Assembly: GCA_945910005.1 (NCBI GenBank)
Contig: OX246745.1
Coordinates: forward strand, 38,781,215 to 38,845,214
DNA: 64,000 nt
Source: Isoperla grammatica
Taxonomy: Eukaryota > Arthropoda > Insecta > Plecoptera > Perlodidae
Direction of reading: 5' to 3'
In this document: piece after piece, positions 23,430 to 36,427 of the stretch
How positions within the stretch are numbered: the stretch's first letter is position 1
Layout of the letters: the number at the start of each line of letters is the position of its first letter
Translations under genes and position numbers: made by a program
The notes under the pieces: generated by a model
The model's database searches: none
What the model was told of the DNA's origin: nothing
The model's input: only the letters and a program-made list of their open reading frames with translations

Positions 23430-24957
23430 ACGACCCATTCCAATAATTTCCAGCATTAGCTTAGCATACATAAGATAATTCCTACTTGATGTGCGGACGG
23501 AAGGTTTATGGCTCGATTCCCCGTTTGATCTAGCGTTTTCACACAATTGCTTATGACATGTTTATCAACTCTCTATACATGTTAACGATCAATTTAGAGC
23601 CGCGTCATTGTAAAGAAATGGGTAATCACATGTATTTGATTGGCAATTGACACTAAATAATACTCTTGTATAGTTTGGTAAATGTAGAAAGTGTTTGTTC
23701 ATCAACTTTAGTGTCATACTTCAAACGATATTGATTGTAGACCTACTGCAACAAAACATCTGTTAGTTTGAAAGCATTATACATTCATGAAAATTTGCTT
23801 ATTAATTAATCAATTACGTTTATTAAAAAAAAAAATCTATTTGAATCTTTTCAAACTTAAAATTGATATTCATACAGGCCTGAATGCTTATGAAACCAAA
23901 AGCCGTATAGTTTTCAATTAAACAAACATAAAAAAACAGACACAACAACAAACATAAACATAAAAACAACACCAAACATGCATGTTGCGTGTTTTTTTTT
24001 ACAATTATCTATTACAATTATCTATACATCGTTAGTTAATTAGTTTATGTAATAGAGCCTAAGAGCACGGTTAAATGAAATTATGCGGAAATCTATTGAA
24101 AAGTCTACTTGAAGGTTTTAACGTATTTAAACAAAACTTCTTAACGGATTTAAAAATATTTCGTGTATTTTTTAAAAACATATCGGGAAATAACAAATTA
24201 TACGTTTATTATGACAAAAATTTTCAATAGTAATATGATATGCAAATTATTTGTTTGATTTATTAAAACAAAATCGCTCATCTGCCAACGTGGAGCGTTT
24301 TTCTAGTAATGAATAGTATAACATCTAGATCGAGATAAGTGTCGTTTGTTTCGCGCGAGAACCCGCCCGGACAGTAGGACTTGTACCAAGTAAGTCACCA
24401 ATATATTCAAATATTGTGTAGTAATTTATTGGCATTAAAATCAAGAGGGATTTATTGAACTAGGAGTAGCTTTATGCTTTATGTATTCCGTAAACTGAAG
24501 TACAAGGTACTTTTTTTTAGACTGAATGAGTCTCTCGGGAATGGCCACTTTTCCATCCTGAGTTTCAAGCTACCACATCTCGTATTTTACTGTAAACACG
24601 TATAAAACCAATCAAATAATTGTAGCCATCTTATTTACCTTTCATGTGCGAATTCCTTTAGACATCTTCTGTAATCTTAAAGTATAATTTATGAATATCT
24701 CACGACAATGTACCGGCCTGCAGGCATACAAATCTAGTGGGGTAACGCATTGTGGTGATGGTTGATCAACAAACCTCGGCGACAGGGCTGCGATCTCTTA
24801 TCTGTGGCGCCTCCCAATGGAACGAGGGTCCTTGGTCAAAGATCAAGCGTTAGGTCAAACTTGAACTTTGTTTATTATTTACTAATTCGGTTTATCATCA
24901 AATGTCGACACTAAGGACTCATAAACATTAATCGAATTCCGTCTCGGTAATATGTTG
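23430..24957. repeat. Array unit, 3' flank block of gene C (part 1)
   Basis: Homologous to 2590-4200, with a diverged stretch at about 23640-24000 replacing the hAT-like terminus region seen in the other copies. Non-coding. Confidence 0.65.
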
Positions 24958-25928
24958 TTCTTCAGAGGCGGATTTATAGGTACGCGCAGTACTCGCAGGA
25001 GTAGGGCCCCGCGTGACTGAGGGGCCCCCGAAATACAAACTAATTACAAAATTGAAAATACTAATGATATAATAATACTTTCCGAATCTTTCTTAAAATG
25101 TTGAATTAAATCTAAACAAATATTATGCGGTATTATTATAACATCAGATTAACATACCATTGTGTCGACCACCAAAAGCTCTACAGTGCTGACTCATTCG
25201 TTACCTTTAACGTATCTACCACTGCGAAAAAACACTGTGACAAGGTACCCCTTACTGGCGTAGCGAAGTTTGAGAGGGCATATAAAATCCAGATCAATCT
25301 ATGAAAATTGCCTAATAAGTAAGCAACAGCATAAAGAGTAAATTGTATATTATATCCATCAGACGAACCAGGGTTCAGGGTTCAACTAGGGTTCTAGTTT
25401 AAACGACTGACATCAAAATGCCCATCTGAATGCAAAGATAATTGGTCTAAAGTCATTTTCCGGACTTTTGTGAAGACAATTTTGCGGAATTTTCCGCCTT
25501 CGGCGACTGGCTCTACCTTCAGCCTCTGTTTAAAATAGCAACGTTAATTCACCCTACGAAGCCCTTCAAGATGAAATTCTAGGTACCATACTCAATACTC
25601 ATACTGGAGCAAGCAAGTCACTGTATATTCGTTGAGTGTATATTGTATATAATCAACATTGTAAAAACGAGGTTGTGTTTATATTTGATAAAGTAATTAT
25701 TTACAAATCGGAGTAATAGTAGTGTCAAAACTCAGTATTGCGGGTGACAGCACACGAAGAGCCAATAAAGCACGCCGAAAAGTGGATATGTTGTGGTTTG
25801 GATTATTAACAAGTCGCGAAATTCTGCGCTGGCGCCTTTTGGTACCTATTTTACCTTTTCGAACTGAATAAAGCCTCAAAAAAGGCTGAACGCAGAGCCC
25901 AACGATCTATAAATCCGCCTCTGAAGAA
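24958..25928. mobile_element. TIR element, 971 bp, 22-bp inverted ends
   Basis: Perfect 22-bp inverted repeats TTCTTCAGAGGCGGATTTAT(AG) at 24958-24979 and 25907-25928. It interrupts the flank block, and GTTCTTC is present on both sides, compatible with a 7-8 bp duplication. The CAGAGGCGGATTTAT end is hAT-like. No transposase ORF is present. Confidence 0.75.
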
Positions 25929-26333
25929 CAGTTCTTCGTTAAATTTAATGCCTTCACATAAATGTAAATAAAGGTAAAATGTCTTATAAGGGATAATATT
26001 TCGCCACTACTGCCTTTTTTCGTAATACGTATTATAATTTCTGGACACCTGAAGTAACCTAGCTATTAAGTGTAGAGAGAAATACCTCCTTTGTTGTAAA
26101 GATGACAATTGGGTAAAATGGAAGATCATATTCCGATGTATAAATGAAAGCACAAGATGTGATGCAGGAAGAAAAAATGATTTTTATTTCAGTCAGAGCC
26201 AAGAAGAGGCAGCCAAATAATGGGTGTGCAAGATAATTATGACCTACTAGAAATGAACTTAACAAGTTATATCATAAGATTTTACAATCACTGTTGGATT
26301 CAAGTTACAACGGCCAAGTGGTTAGTAAGCTCC
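25929..26333. repeat. Array unit, 3' flank block of gene C (part 2)
   Basis: Continuation of the flank block and 3' UTR of gene C, matching 10860-11266. Confidence 0.7.
26183..26188 (-). terminator. Poly(A) signal of gene C
   Basis: AATAAA on the minus strand about 146 bp beyond the stop, as in the sister genes. Confidence 0.6.
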
Positions 26334-26912
26334 TTACGAGCTGCTAGATGAACAGCTAGAGGATGAAGAGCTGTCAACGTCAATATGAAGATCAGCACTT
26401 GATGACGAGGATGAAGAAGATGACGAAGACGATGAGGAAGATGAGCAAGACGAAGAGCTGTCGTCTTCAACATGAATGTGTAATTCGTCACTTGATGAAC
26501 AGCTCGATGATGATGAAGATGATGATGATGAAGATGAAGAGGAAGATGAGCAAGACGAAGAGCTGTCGTCTTCAACATGAATGTATAACTCATCACTATC
26601 ACTACTTGAAGAGCACGACGATGACGACGATGACGAGGAAGATGACGAAGATGAAGAGCTGTCGTCTTCAATCCACAGATGGACTTCGTCGTCACTCGAT
26701 GAAGAGCTAGACGAGCATGACGACGATGAAGATGACGATGATGAAGAAGAAGAAGAGCTGTCGTCTTCAACCCACAGGTGGACCTCGTCACTTGATGAAG
26801 AGCTTGACGATGAAGACGATGAAGACGACGAACTGGAGTCGCAGCAATCTCTCTTCAAACGAGCGTCTCCCTCTTGAATGACTTCATTCGATGGGTCGAC
26901 GACAACAAACGC
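26334..26912 (-). CDS. Secreted poly-Ser protein, copy C, exon 2
   Basis: 579 nt, 192 residues plus TAA; the spliced protein is 210 residues. It has five modules (DEVHLWVEDD, DDEVHLWIEDD, DELYIHVEDD, DELHIHVEDD, ADLHIDVD), one fewer than A or B. This may be the basic form from which A and B gained blocks by unequal exchange. The acceptor is ATTTCTAG. LKR and DCCD are intact. Confidence 0.85.
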   Translation of the reverse strand, partial: AFVVVDPSNEVIQEGDARLKRDCCDSSSSSSSSSSSSSSSSDEVHLWVEDDSSSSSSSSSSSSSSCSSSSSSSDDEVHLWIEDDSSSSSSSSSSSSSSSCSSSSDSDELYIHVEDDSSSSCSSSSSSSSSSSSSSSSCSSSDELHIHVEDDSSSSCSSSSSSSSSSSSSSSSADLHIDVDSSSSSSCSSSSS

Positions 26913-27246
26913 CTAGAAATAGGGAAACATTTATTTGTAAAATAATTGCACTTTCTAAACATGTACGATTGTAAGTATAGCTTCTTGTGAAGTGGCATTT
27001 ATTTCCCTTACCACGGGTTCAGAGCTTTATCAAAACAATCTGGCTTGCTGATCCGTTTTATAATGGGATGTAACAATGTTGGTTAACATATTGTTAGTAA
27101 ACGCAACACTGCCAGAACAGGAAACAACTAGATTTAAACTTAAAGGCAAAACTTGAACTAGCATTTACGATTCATTTTTTGTTTTACAAGATGTATACTG
27201 GTATGTCTATCGTGTGTTACTCGTGTGAAGGGTGAAATCCTCCTAC
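26913..27246 (-). other. Intron of gene C (334 bp)
   Basis: GT..AG intron in phase 0. It is diverged from the A/D intron type and shares its ends with the gene B intron. Confidence 0.7.
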
Positions 27247-27300
27247 CTGTGAGCCAGCATAGAGCGCAGCCAGAAGGCAGAATACCAAAGTGAGCTTCAT
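27247..27300 (-). CDS. Secreted poly-Ser protein, copy C, exon 1
   Basis: 54-nt signal-peptide exon, identical in all bases to the other three copies. Confidence 0.85.
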
Positions 27301-27334
27301 GGTGGTCTAGTAGTTCTACTTGCTGGACACAGCT

Positions 27335-27375
27335 GAGACTGATGATTCTCTCCTGAACACTGAGACTTTTATATA
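27335..27375 (-). promoter_or_regulatory. Core promoter of gene C (TATA + Inr)
   Basis: TATATAAAAG (27375-27366) and initiator TCAGTCTC with the start A at 27340. Confidence 0.75.
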
Positions 27376-28900
27376 CAGCAGTAGGGATGTTTGTTTAGCA
27401 CTTTCCTAACCTTGTTTGCGCCATCATAAATATTTCTTTATACAGAAACGTGATAATATTGTCGAAACATTGTCCAATGTCAACAAAAGTTTACAGTTTC
27501 ATAATACATTCAAATCACAACCTGAATGTATTTAGCACACGACTTCCTCCTTGGAGCCTTTTGTTTGTTGTAATTGCATTTTATCCAGTTTGATGACGAA
27601 GCTTCAAGTGTTTCCTTACAAACATTTAGCGACGCAATATTTTTGTGTCACCGATTCCGTACGCGTCACTGTATGCTAGTAATGTTATACGAATCAAATG
27701 TTCACGAATGTCATCATTCTTTTAGTCTATTTGAGTAAAGCTACTTGTATAAAGCAAATACCCAGCATTTATTTACATTAACGTTATCCAACTTAAACAC
27801 TTTGTTAACGTTTAAGAAGTTTGTCGAGCGGGCAACGAATTTTCTCTACTAGACATGATATTATGCATTTTAATTATTTTGTAGTTAAATATCTCTTAAC
27901 ATGTAAAAAAGATAGAACGATGGTTCAAAATTTGTTTGGTGAATAAATGTTGCATTAGTGTCAGGGCCCGGAATCACAAAAGGTCTTAACTACAGCTGGG
28001 CTTACTGTAGAACACTAGATTATGGCACGTTATTGGCTGATACTTTCGGCATTTTCGGTAGTTTGTACTTTCTGGATTCTGTTCATTCGGTAGATATGAC
28101 ATTCGTGAATATGCACTTTTGGTATATTCATATTCAACCATTGGCTCTTTCGGTGATTATGGCATTCGGTGGTTAAGACTTTGGTAAATTTGAGCATTCG
28201 TGATATCGAACTTTCGTGTTTTTTCTCTTTCGTTAAATTGGATATTCGTAACTTTACACTTCGTTAAGTTATACTTTCGACGTGTTACACTTTCGTGATT
28301 TTAAACATTCGCGATTTTGATGGTCACGCTTTGATATTGAGGGCGTTTATACAAGGTTACATTCTGATTGGATTGTCGAGATGGTTGAACACGCCTTCTC
28401 CAAGTCCCTTCAAATTCATATAGACCTTTGCTTTTAATGATCAAAATGGGCAAAAAAAACTGCACCTGCTAGCTAATACTTGATGGCAGCAGGGGCCTGT
28501 TGGATAAAACAAATTTGACTGGATTAAAACACACAGAGCTTTCAAAATATATAGGCCTAGGCCTACAGCTTGTCAAGCAACCACACGAAATACTAAAGGA
28601 ATCTTTGAAGTAGTTATACATGAACACTTTGATGTATATACAATGTGTATGTGACACGTCTATAAAAATAAAAACAGTTGAACAAAAGCGTAGCCATGTT
28701 TTGGTTCGGGGTGGAGGGGGGGAATCAATTTTACATGATTGGGGTGGGGTATTCTTTCTCCTCAATAATAACAGGCTTTTGCAGCCGCTTTTGCCATTGG
28801 ACGCATGTTTAAAAGGTTTATGAAAAGAGCACAACTATTGATGTTATGAATAAATTATATTGAGTATTTATATTTATAATTTCTGGGGGGTTGGAGGGTC
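27376..28900. repeat. Array unit, upstream block of gene C
   Basis: The most complete upstream block, free of large insertions. It contains an uninterrupted 16-bp periodic repeat (28040-28322) and provides the empty site for the 7.4-kb LINE insertion of the neighbouring unit. Confidence 0.75.
28040..28322. repeat. Degenerate 16-bp tandem repeat (copy 4)
   Basis: About 17 units of 16 bp with TTCG-like cores, for example TCTTTCGTTAAATTGG, ATATTCGTAACTTTAC and ACTTTCGTGATTTTAA. Unit-by-unit it aligns with 1650-1935. Confidence 0.75.
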
Positions 28901-29846
28901 GAGCACTTTGATCCCCCCCTATGCTCCCGCAGTTCCAACTATCATCTAAGAGTGCACCGACACCGGAGGCCCATTCCAATAATTTCCAGCCTTATCCAAG
29001 CCTACATAGAATAATTCCTTCTTGATGTGCGGACGGAAGGTTTATGGCTCGATTCCCCGTTTGATCAAGCGTTTTCACACCTTTGCTTATGACATGTTTT
29101 TCAACTTTCTTTACACGAATATTATCAATTTAGAACCGCGTCATTGTAAAGAAATGGGTAATTAATTGTATTTCATTGGCTATTTCAGTGGTTCCCAACC
29201 GAGGTGCCGGAAACGTCTGCTAGGGGTGCCGCGAAATTTTCTTTGAAATTATAAAACGAAATTTAGTGTTTTTGAATATTTCGAAAATAAAAATTATTAA
29301 GATTAATATAAAAATTTACGGATTATTTAAGTTAGGTGCACAAAGTATCACCAACAATAACGTACGCACTCAGACCTTGCTCACTTTGTATTTAGAATAT
29401 CGAAGGCTATCAGAGAATGGCTACAATTACATTCTAAATTTGATGACTTTCACGGCAAACATCCAAAAGTTAACAACGAGCTTGGTGGACATCTTAAAAA
29501 GCTTTTATTATGATTTTTTTTTTTATTATTATGATTTTATTATGATAAAGCCGGCCATGTATCTACATTAAACAATCATCTATACACCGTTAATTAATTA
29601 GTTTATGAAATGGAGCCTAAGAGCACGGATAAATGAAATTATGCGGAAATCTAATGAAAAATCTACTTGAAGGTTTTAACTTATTTTAACAAAACTTCTT
29701 AACGGATCTAAAGATATTTCGTGTAGTTTTCAAAAACATATCGGGAAATAATATAAACAAATTGTAAGGTTGTAACTTTAACCACCAGGTTGTAACAAAA
29801 TATATGTTCATTATAAAGATGTTTTTTGTAAGGGTAATAATATATG
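28901..29846. repeat. Array unit, 3' flank block of gene D (part 1)
   Basis: Homologous to 2500-3470. It is interrupted at 29847 by a hAT element. Confidence 0.7.
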
Positions 29847-31543
29847 CAGTCTTGGGTAGTAGCGCGCTACAAGTAGCGCGCTACTTGTAGCATGCTACAC
29901 TTTTCGTGTAGCGAGCCCTGTAGCGCGCTACTTTTTTTATCACGCCCAATGTAGTTGTAGCATGCTACATTTTTTGTAGCTGTAGCGATAAAAGTACCGC
30001 GACTTTTGTCGCTACTTTTAAAAACGGTTGTGCCAATTATTCTACAGTTCCGAGACGATATTTTTCCATTTTCACCATCACGAATATCAGTGGGAATAAC
30101 ACTGTTCATAATTTGTTTGGCGTCTCATTTCATATTGAACCGTTTCTCCGAAGGTCTTTGCCCTCCCCCTCACACTAGCCCACGAGGGATGGATGGACAA
30201 TAACACTTGTCAACCGTTCAACCCTCTAATCCCATGTTTCCGACTTCGGGCACGTACGAGGTGCTGGATCGGGTGTTAACCTGCGACTAATTGCCATCTG
30301 GAACAGTCTTGTTCGTGTATTGGATCTGGGCACTGCACAGGGTTGGTTATTGCGTTTCTGTCTTAGTGGAATACCGAATGCCAGCTAGAACGTCGTGCAT
30401 TGAGCTCCTCACTCGGTAGTCTTACGGTTCGGTTTTCAATACGTAGTCGTATTATGTATAACGTTACGTTGTTACCGTGTGATTGTTTCGTTTGTATTAG
30501 CTTAGATTATAATCAATTACTGGTGTGTAGATAGTAGATAATGCGTGCTCGTGTGTACTTTGGGACCGTTGTGATTATCACCATATGAATGTGTGTGTAT
30601 GTGTTGAAATGGTAGGCCTACTCGACTTAATGGCTAAATATGTCAACATTTACCAGACGTCTACAGCTGCAATAGAAGGCAAAGAATAATATAGCCTATC
30701 ATCTTATGTTATAATTATTATTTATTATTTTCCAGTTCCACTTGTTTTAAATAATTCGTGAAAGGACGTTTAAAGTACAAAATTAATTGCTTGAATAATC
30801 GTTGTTCTAGAAAAATAGAAAATGCATGATATCAGGCTTTTCAACATTAGTGATTACGAGTGCGATTAAAAAATGTAAGGTGTTTGACCGGGACCCATTG
30901 TAATCAATGTGCGTGGTGAATGAATAATAGTAAAACTGTAAAAGTGGCGAGCCATGTTCCACATGGCTCTAGTAGTGTAACACGTGGGTAGATATTTTGT
31001 AAATGGGCGGGGTGTAAATAAGGGGGGGGGGGGTATGGTCATGTACAAACCGATACGAAATTAAGTTGGTGGAGTAGCCTATTTCAGCCCCTCCCCCAAC
31101 CCCCCCGAACCCGGCCTATACAGCTCTGGGTTGCCGCTGGGGTTGTTGTTTGTCTGACGTAGCGCAAGAGGAAAGAGGTACACGCGAAGGGAGTAGGGAA
31201 ATATGCTCCAGACACATAAAAAGACATACTTTATTTGTCTGAAGGTTCCAGAGTACCTATTTTTCAGATCAAATCAAATGCTAGGTTAAGAAAGCAGTAC
31301 GCGCTGCGTGGTGGCATATAAAACGAGAACGGCACGTTTTGAGACACAAAGATCGATAAAATCGTTAAAACGTCAATAAAAACAAATGTAGCGTCAAAGT
31401 AGCGCGCTAAATTTTTTTCGTAGCGCCGATGTAGCGACGCTACATTTAAAATAAAGTAGCGAAAAAGTAGCGACGCTACTTTTTTTTGCCAAGTAGCGGT
31501 AGTTGTAGCATGCTACTAATTAAAAGTAGCGAACCCAAGACTG
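29847..31543. mobile_element. hAT element, 1697 bp, TSD AATATATG
   Basis: Ends CAGTCTTGGGT... and ...ACCCAAGACTG, with an 8-bp target duplication AATATATG at 29839-29846 and 31544-31551. The empty site is present at about 10120-10135. Both ends carry clusters of palindromes GTAGCGCGCTAC and GTAGCATGCTAC. There is no transposase ORF, so it is non-autonomous. The TIR resembles the CAGTGTTGGG type of hAT-Ac elements. Confidence 0.92.
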
Positions 31544-31551
31544 AATATATG

Positions 31552-32240
31552 CAAATATCTTGTTTGATTGTTTGAAAAAAAAATAGCACATTGGCCAAAG
31601 TGGATCGTTTTTCTAGTCGTGAATATAGTATAACAACTAGATCGAGATAAGTGTCGTGTGTTTCGCGCGAGAACCCGCCCGGACAATAGGACTTGTCCCA
31701 AGGAAGTCGTACCAATATGTTCGAATATTGTGTGGTAATTTATTGGCTATGAAATTAAAAATGATTTATTGAATTAGGAGAAGCTTTACGTATTCTGGAA
31801 ACAGAAGAACCAGGTACTCTTTTTTAGACTGAATGAGCCTCTCGGGATGCCCATTTGTCCACCCTGAGTTTCAAGCTACCACATCTCGTATTTTAATGTA
31901 AACACGTATAAAACCAATCAAATAATTGTAGCCATCTTATTTAACTTTCATGTGAAAAATCCTTTGAACATCTTCTGTCATTTTAAAGTATAATTTATGA
32001 ATATCTCACGACACTGTACCGGCCTGCAGGCATACAAATCTAGTGGGGTTAACGCATGTGGTAAAGGTTGATCAACCAACCTCGGCGACAGGGCTGCGAT
32101 CTCTTATCTGTTGCGCCTCCCAATGGAACGAGGGTCCTTGGTCAGAGAACAAGCATTAGGTCAAACTTGAACTTTGTTTATTATTTCTAGTTCGGTTAAG
32201 TATCAAATGTGGACACAAAGGATTCTACGAACATTAATCA
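31552..32240. repeat. Array unit, 3' flank block of gene D (part 2)
   Basis: Continues the flank block (matching about 10136-10845) up to the LINE insertion point. Non-coding. Confidence 0.7.
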
Positions 32241-32249
32241 AATACCATC

Positions 32250-32434
<185 letters not shown>

Positions 32435-32571
32435 GCCTTTATTTACAACAGAGTATTTAAACTCCACAAGTGTAAATGTAATATAACCTGAATGTAACAC
32501 AAGTTTGTAGGGTCACAATTCACAATAAATGTCCATAGATGTACATAGTCAACGTATTGTTTACATCAACC

Positions 32572-35500
32572 CTATCTCATATTATTCAACACATTCATTA
32601 TTTTAGCCCTAATACATATTAAATTGTCAGAAAACAGATCAACTTGATTACACACTATTTTAGCCAAAGAGTTAAAAGAGGTTTGTAACCTACCAATGGT
32701 TGCATACTTTAAAACATCAATCCTGTTGTTACAAACATAAAAAGTAGGGTGACTTCTAGTGTGTCTGGTAGGCACGAAAAAGTTTAAAAATCTGAGTAAA
32801 AGCGAATCGAACATGTTATTAACTAGTGTATACAAAAACATCATGTCCAACAGTTTACGCCTGTTGTCCAATGTCATCAAGGATATATTTTTACAATGAT
32901 TTAAGTAATCCTTCCTATGGTAAACAGTGTTAAAACAACTATAACACAACATCTTTATAAACTTTGTTTGTACCTTCTCAATATTTTCGATCTTTGTAAT
33001 GTGGTACGGACTCATACAACGCTAGCATACTCCACATGCGGGCGTACTATAGCTACATATACCGCCCTTGCCGTCGATGCCTTAAAATGTTTAAGGCAGT
33101 TGCCCCTTAAAATACCAAGCAGTTTGTAAGCCTTAGGCGTACTAGAGTCCACATGAGTATTACAAGACAAGTCAGAATTTAAAATCACACCGAGATCTCG
33201 AATTGAGCGTACCCTCTCCTAGGCAGTACCATCAATGACGTAATTAAAAATTATCGCATATTTCTTTTTATTGGTAAATGTTATCACGTTGCATTTGGAA
33301 ACATTTTACTTAAGTTTCCATTTATTGCACCAGGCAGAGAGCCTCTCAACATCTTTTTGAAGGTGCAAACAGTCACGGACGCTACTCACAGTACGGTATA
33401 TGTTTAGGTCGTCGGCGCACATAAGACACTTCGACGACCTAAAACACGTTATGATGTCATTCACATATAGCGTGAACAGAAAAGGCCCCAAGATTGAACC
33501 CTGGGACACCCCAGACGTGACAGTTTCTGCCCGAGACGACCTCCCATCAGGGGCGCCGGGTTTTCCAAATTCCGAGGGGTGCTTAACTTCGCAGAAAAGG
33601 GACCAAGCACGGGGGTTGGGGGGCAGAGCCCCCCTATAATAGCGCCGCAGGCGAAAATTTTTAAACCCTGTTTTTAGAGTGTGTTTGGTGCGTTCTAGAA
33701 TAAAAGTGGCTTGAATGCAATGCCAAAATAATGCATTTAAACATTTAAAATATATATATATAATAATAAACATATTATAATAATGCCAAAAAAACAATAA
33801 TAATTTAATTACTTTGATTGTATCCAAGATTAAAATAGAAACATAATCGTAAAAAAAATGTTAAACTTTTTTTTAACTGAGACCTCAAAACTCTGATATA
33901 TATATATGCATAATTTTTCTTTTAATCAGGATATTTAAAGGGGTGCTGCGCACCCCTCCAACTAATCCGATGGGTGCTTCAGCCCCTGAGCACCCACATA
34001 GTCGGCGCCCCTGCCTCCCATCAATTACAACGGATTGGGTGCGTCCCCTCAAATAGCTCCCTAGAACATCTAGTAAACGACGACATATACCGTAACCCTT
34101 CATCTTATGGAGCAGCAGAACATGGTCAACACTGTCGAAAGCTTTTTTAAAATCAGTGTAAATAGAGTCAACCTGCATTTTGTTATTCAAATTATTGGCT
34201 AGATCATTAGTGTACTCAACGAGGTTAGTAACCGTAGAACGCCGACTGACGAAACCATGCTGCTCTGTCACTATGTGTTTTGAGACGTGACGATATAAGG
34301 CCTGATGAATTAGTTTGTCATATATTTTGGATATCACTGAAAGCAGCGAAATAGGTCTGTAGTTGCAAACTTTGTATCGGCTACCCTTCTTCAACACCAG
34401 TGTGACGGCAGCATGCTTCCACCGATCCGGAAAAACTCCCGACTTTAATGAACATTTAAAAATATCAGCTAATGGACCCGACAGCGCACCCCGGCAATGT
34501 TTGAGGACATTGACTGGAATGCGATCAGGACCAGGTGATTTATTGTCTACCAATGTTTTGAGGCAATCCTCAACCTCGCCTTTTGAGATGACAAACCCGG
34601 ACAAACAATCACCCCCATATTGTGGAATCTCTGGCAATTTACCTTCCACCACAGATGGTGGTGAAAATGTTGACCGAAAGTACTCAGAGAACAGTCTACA
34701 ACAGTCTATTAAAGAGTTAGATGTAACGCCCCCATGTTCTACTTCGACAAGTATACGTCTACCCTTCGTCTTACGCCGAATGTACCCCCATAACATTTTT
34801 GGATTTTTTACCATATTATTGTTGATTTTAATTAGGTATTGCTTATGTGCGACACGAACAAGGTTTTTAAACCCCGCCCTTTTAACTTGAAACTCAAATT
34901 TATGACACTGTAACATAGATCTTTTCCATCGTTTAAAAGCTCTATTTTTATCTTTCAACGCGCAGATAACATCACTATCATACCAAGCTGGGTACTTGCT
35001 GGAATTCACCTTAGACCTAGGGACAGTGTCATCAATAGCAGTATTTACAATGTCATAGAATATATCACACTTTCGATTGATATCACACACATTATGCAAT
35101 GGCTCCCACAAAGCTGTAGAGAGTGCGTCACTGAGTTGATTCAAGTCCGCTCTAGCCCAGTTGTATTTCACATGTTGCTTGGTCTTGTTGTTGTTGTTGT
35201 GACTCGCTCCCCGCGGGAAGGTGACGTCACATTGAAACGCTGTGTGATCCGAATGAACAGCCGGCTCTGCAACACTGACCTCTGTAGTGACATCGAGATT
35301 ACTGGTGAACAACAAATCGAGGAAGTTGTCCCCTCTAGTAGCGAAAGGGTTCCTTTGGTACAAGTTCAGCTCATTCAGCACGTCAATGAACTCAGAGGCA
35401 ACTTGTGTATTTGTATCTCCAGTAATAGATGATAACAACAACTCAGGGTGGTCCAGGCTCGGCGTCCAGGAGATGTCAGGGAAATTAAAAATCACCGCAG

Positions 35501-36257
35501 AGAAGCACACAGTCATTAGGTCGGGCAACACACTGCACACGCGAGGTCAACTGGCACAGTTCCTCCACCAGATCAGATGGTGGTCGTGGCGGCAAATATA
35601 CGCACCCCACATACAGGCTACGGTGCGCACTTAAAACTATCTCGACCCACACAAGTTCACAGTGCGCACTCTCGAAATCTTCCCGCCGCCTAGATGTCAA
35701 ATTACTAGCAATTGCTGTTAGTACGCCCCCTCCCATCGCAGAGCCTCTGTCTCTTCTATAAACCAAATATTGACTTGAGTCCAATAATTCACCGTCAAAA
35801 ATATCACCGTGCAACCATGTTTCCGTTAGGCACACCACATGTCAGCAAAAAACATGTTAAAATTTGCTAGCTTATCGGCGCCCGATATACTTCTAACGTT
35901 CATACAGTAAACTGATAGGGTACTGGGAGACAGATTGGAACATAACCCAGGTCCTGGATTCACCTGGACGTCGCCACTTAGCGATAACAACAATACAGCT
36001 AGGAAAGACCAGTTCTTTGTCGGCACCATTGTATACACACCCGCACGCGGAGAAGACTTAACTGACAGCAACCAGCACGAAATGTCACATTTAGTAACAA
36101 CCAACAAATCTTCCTTACACAATACACTTGTCCACGGATCACTACACTTCAAATGCATGTTTGTGTCGTATTTTGAAAATACTACGAGCTGTGTAAACAC
36201 AATAAACATAATTAAACGTCGGAGCGAGTAGACTAGGAGACATGGCCCGGCCGCCAT
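32572..36257 (-). pseudogene. LINE ORF: 2A-like peptide, APE, RT
   Basis: Reading from ATG 36257, residues 1-103 end in WSFLAVLLLSLSGDVQVNPG-P, a 2A-type ribosome-skipping motif (D-V-Q-V-N-P-G-P at 35972-35949) just before the APE start LSVYCMNVRSISG. The APE continues in a shifted frame (CLTETWLH, 35838-35485) and the frame shifts again to 35540-33885 with FNFPDISW, DNKSPGPDRIPV, NYRPISLLSVISKIY and DFKKAFDSVDH. After the hAT MITE the RT resumes with GVSQGSILGPFLF and CADDLNIY (33537-33306; AD-D core, with C for the usual F/Y). A stop/frameshift near 33300 precedes the C-terminal part (33015-32572). The element is inactive in this copy. The family resembles the 2A-carrying LINEs described from sea urchin. 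Confidence 0.82.
33548..34013. mobile_element. hAT MITE in the LINE, TSD CCTCCCAT
   Basis: 466 bp with ends CAGGGGCGCCG... and ...CGGCGCCCCTG, flanked by CCTCCCAT at 33540-33547 and 34014-34021. Removing it rejoins the reverse transcriptase (VVIDGR with SSRAETVTSG). It is therefore younger than the LINE. Confidence 0.93.
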
Positions 36258-36427
36258 CTTGAACGAATTGATATTCTGTTGTTCTTCTTTAAATTTAATG
36301 CCTTCACATAAATGTAAATTTTTGGTAAAAAGTCATATAACATATAAAAGATAATATTTCAATACAACTGCATTCTCTCGTGCTATTTCAAATATTTTCT
36401 GGACGCCCGAAGTCATTAAGCTATTAA

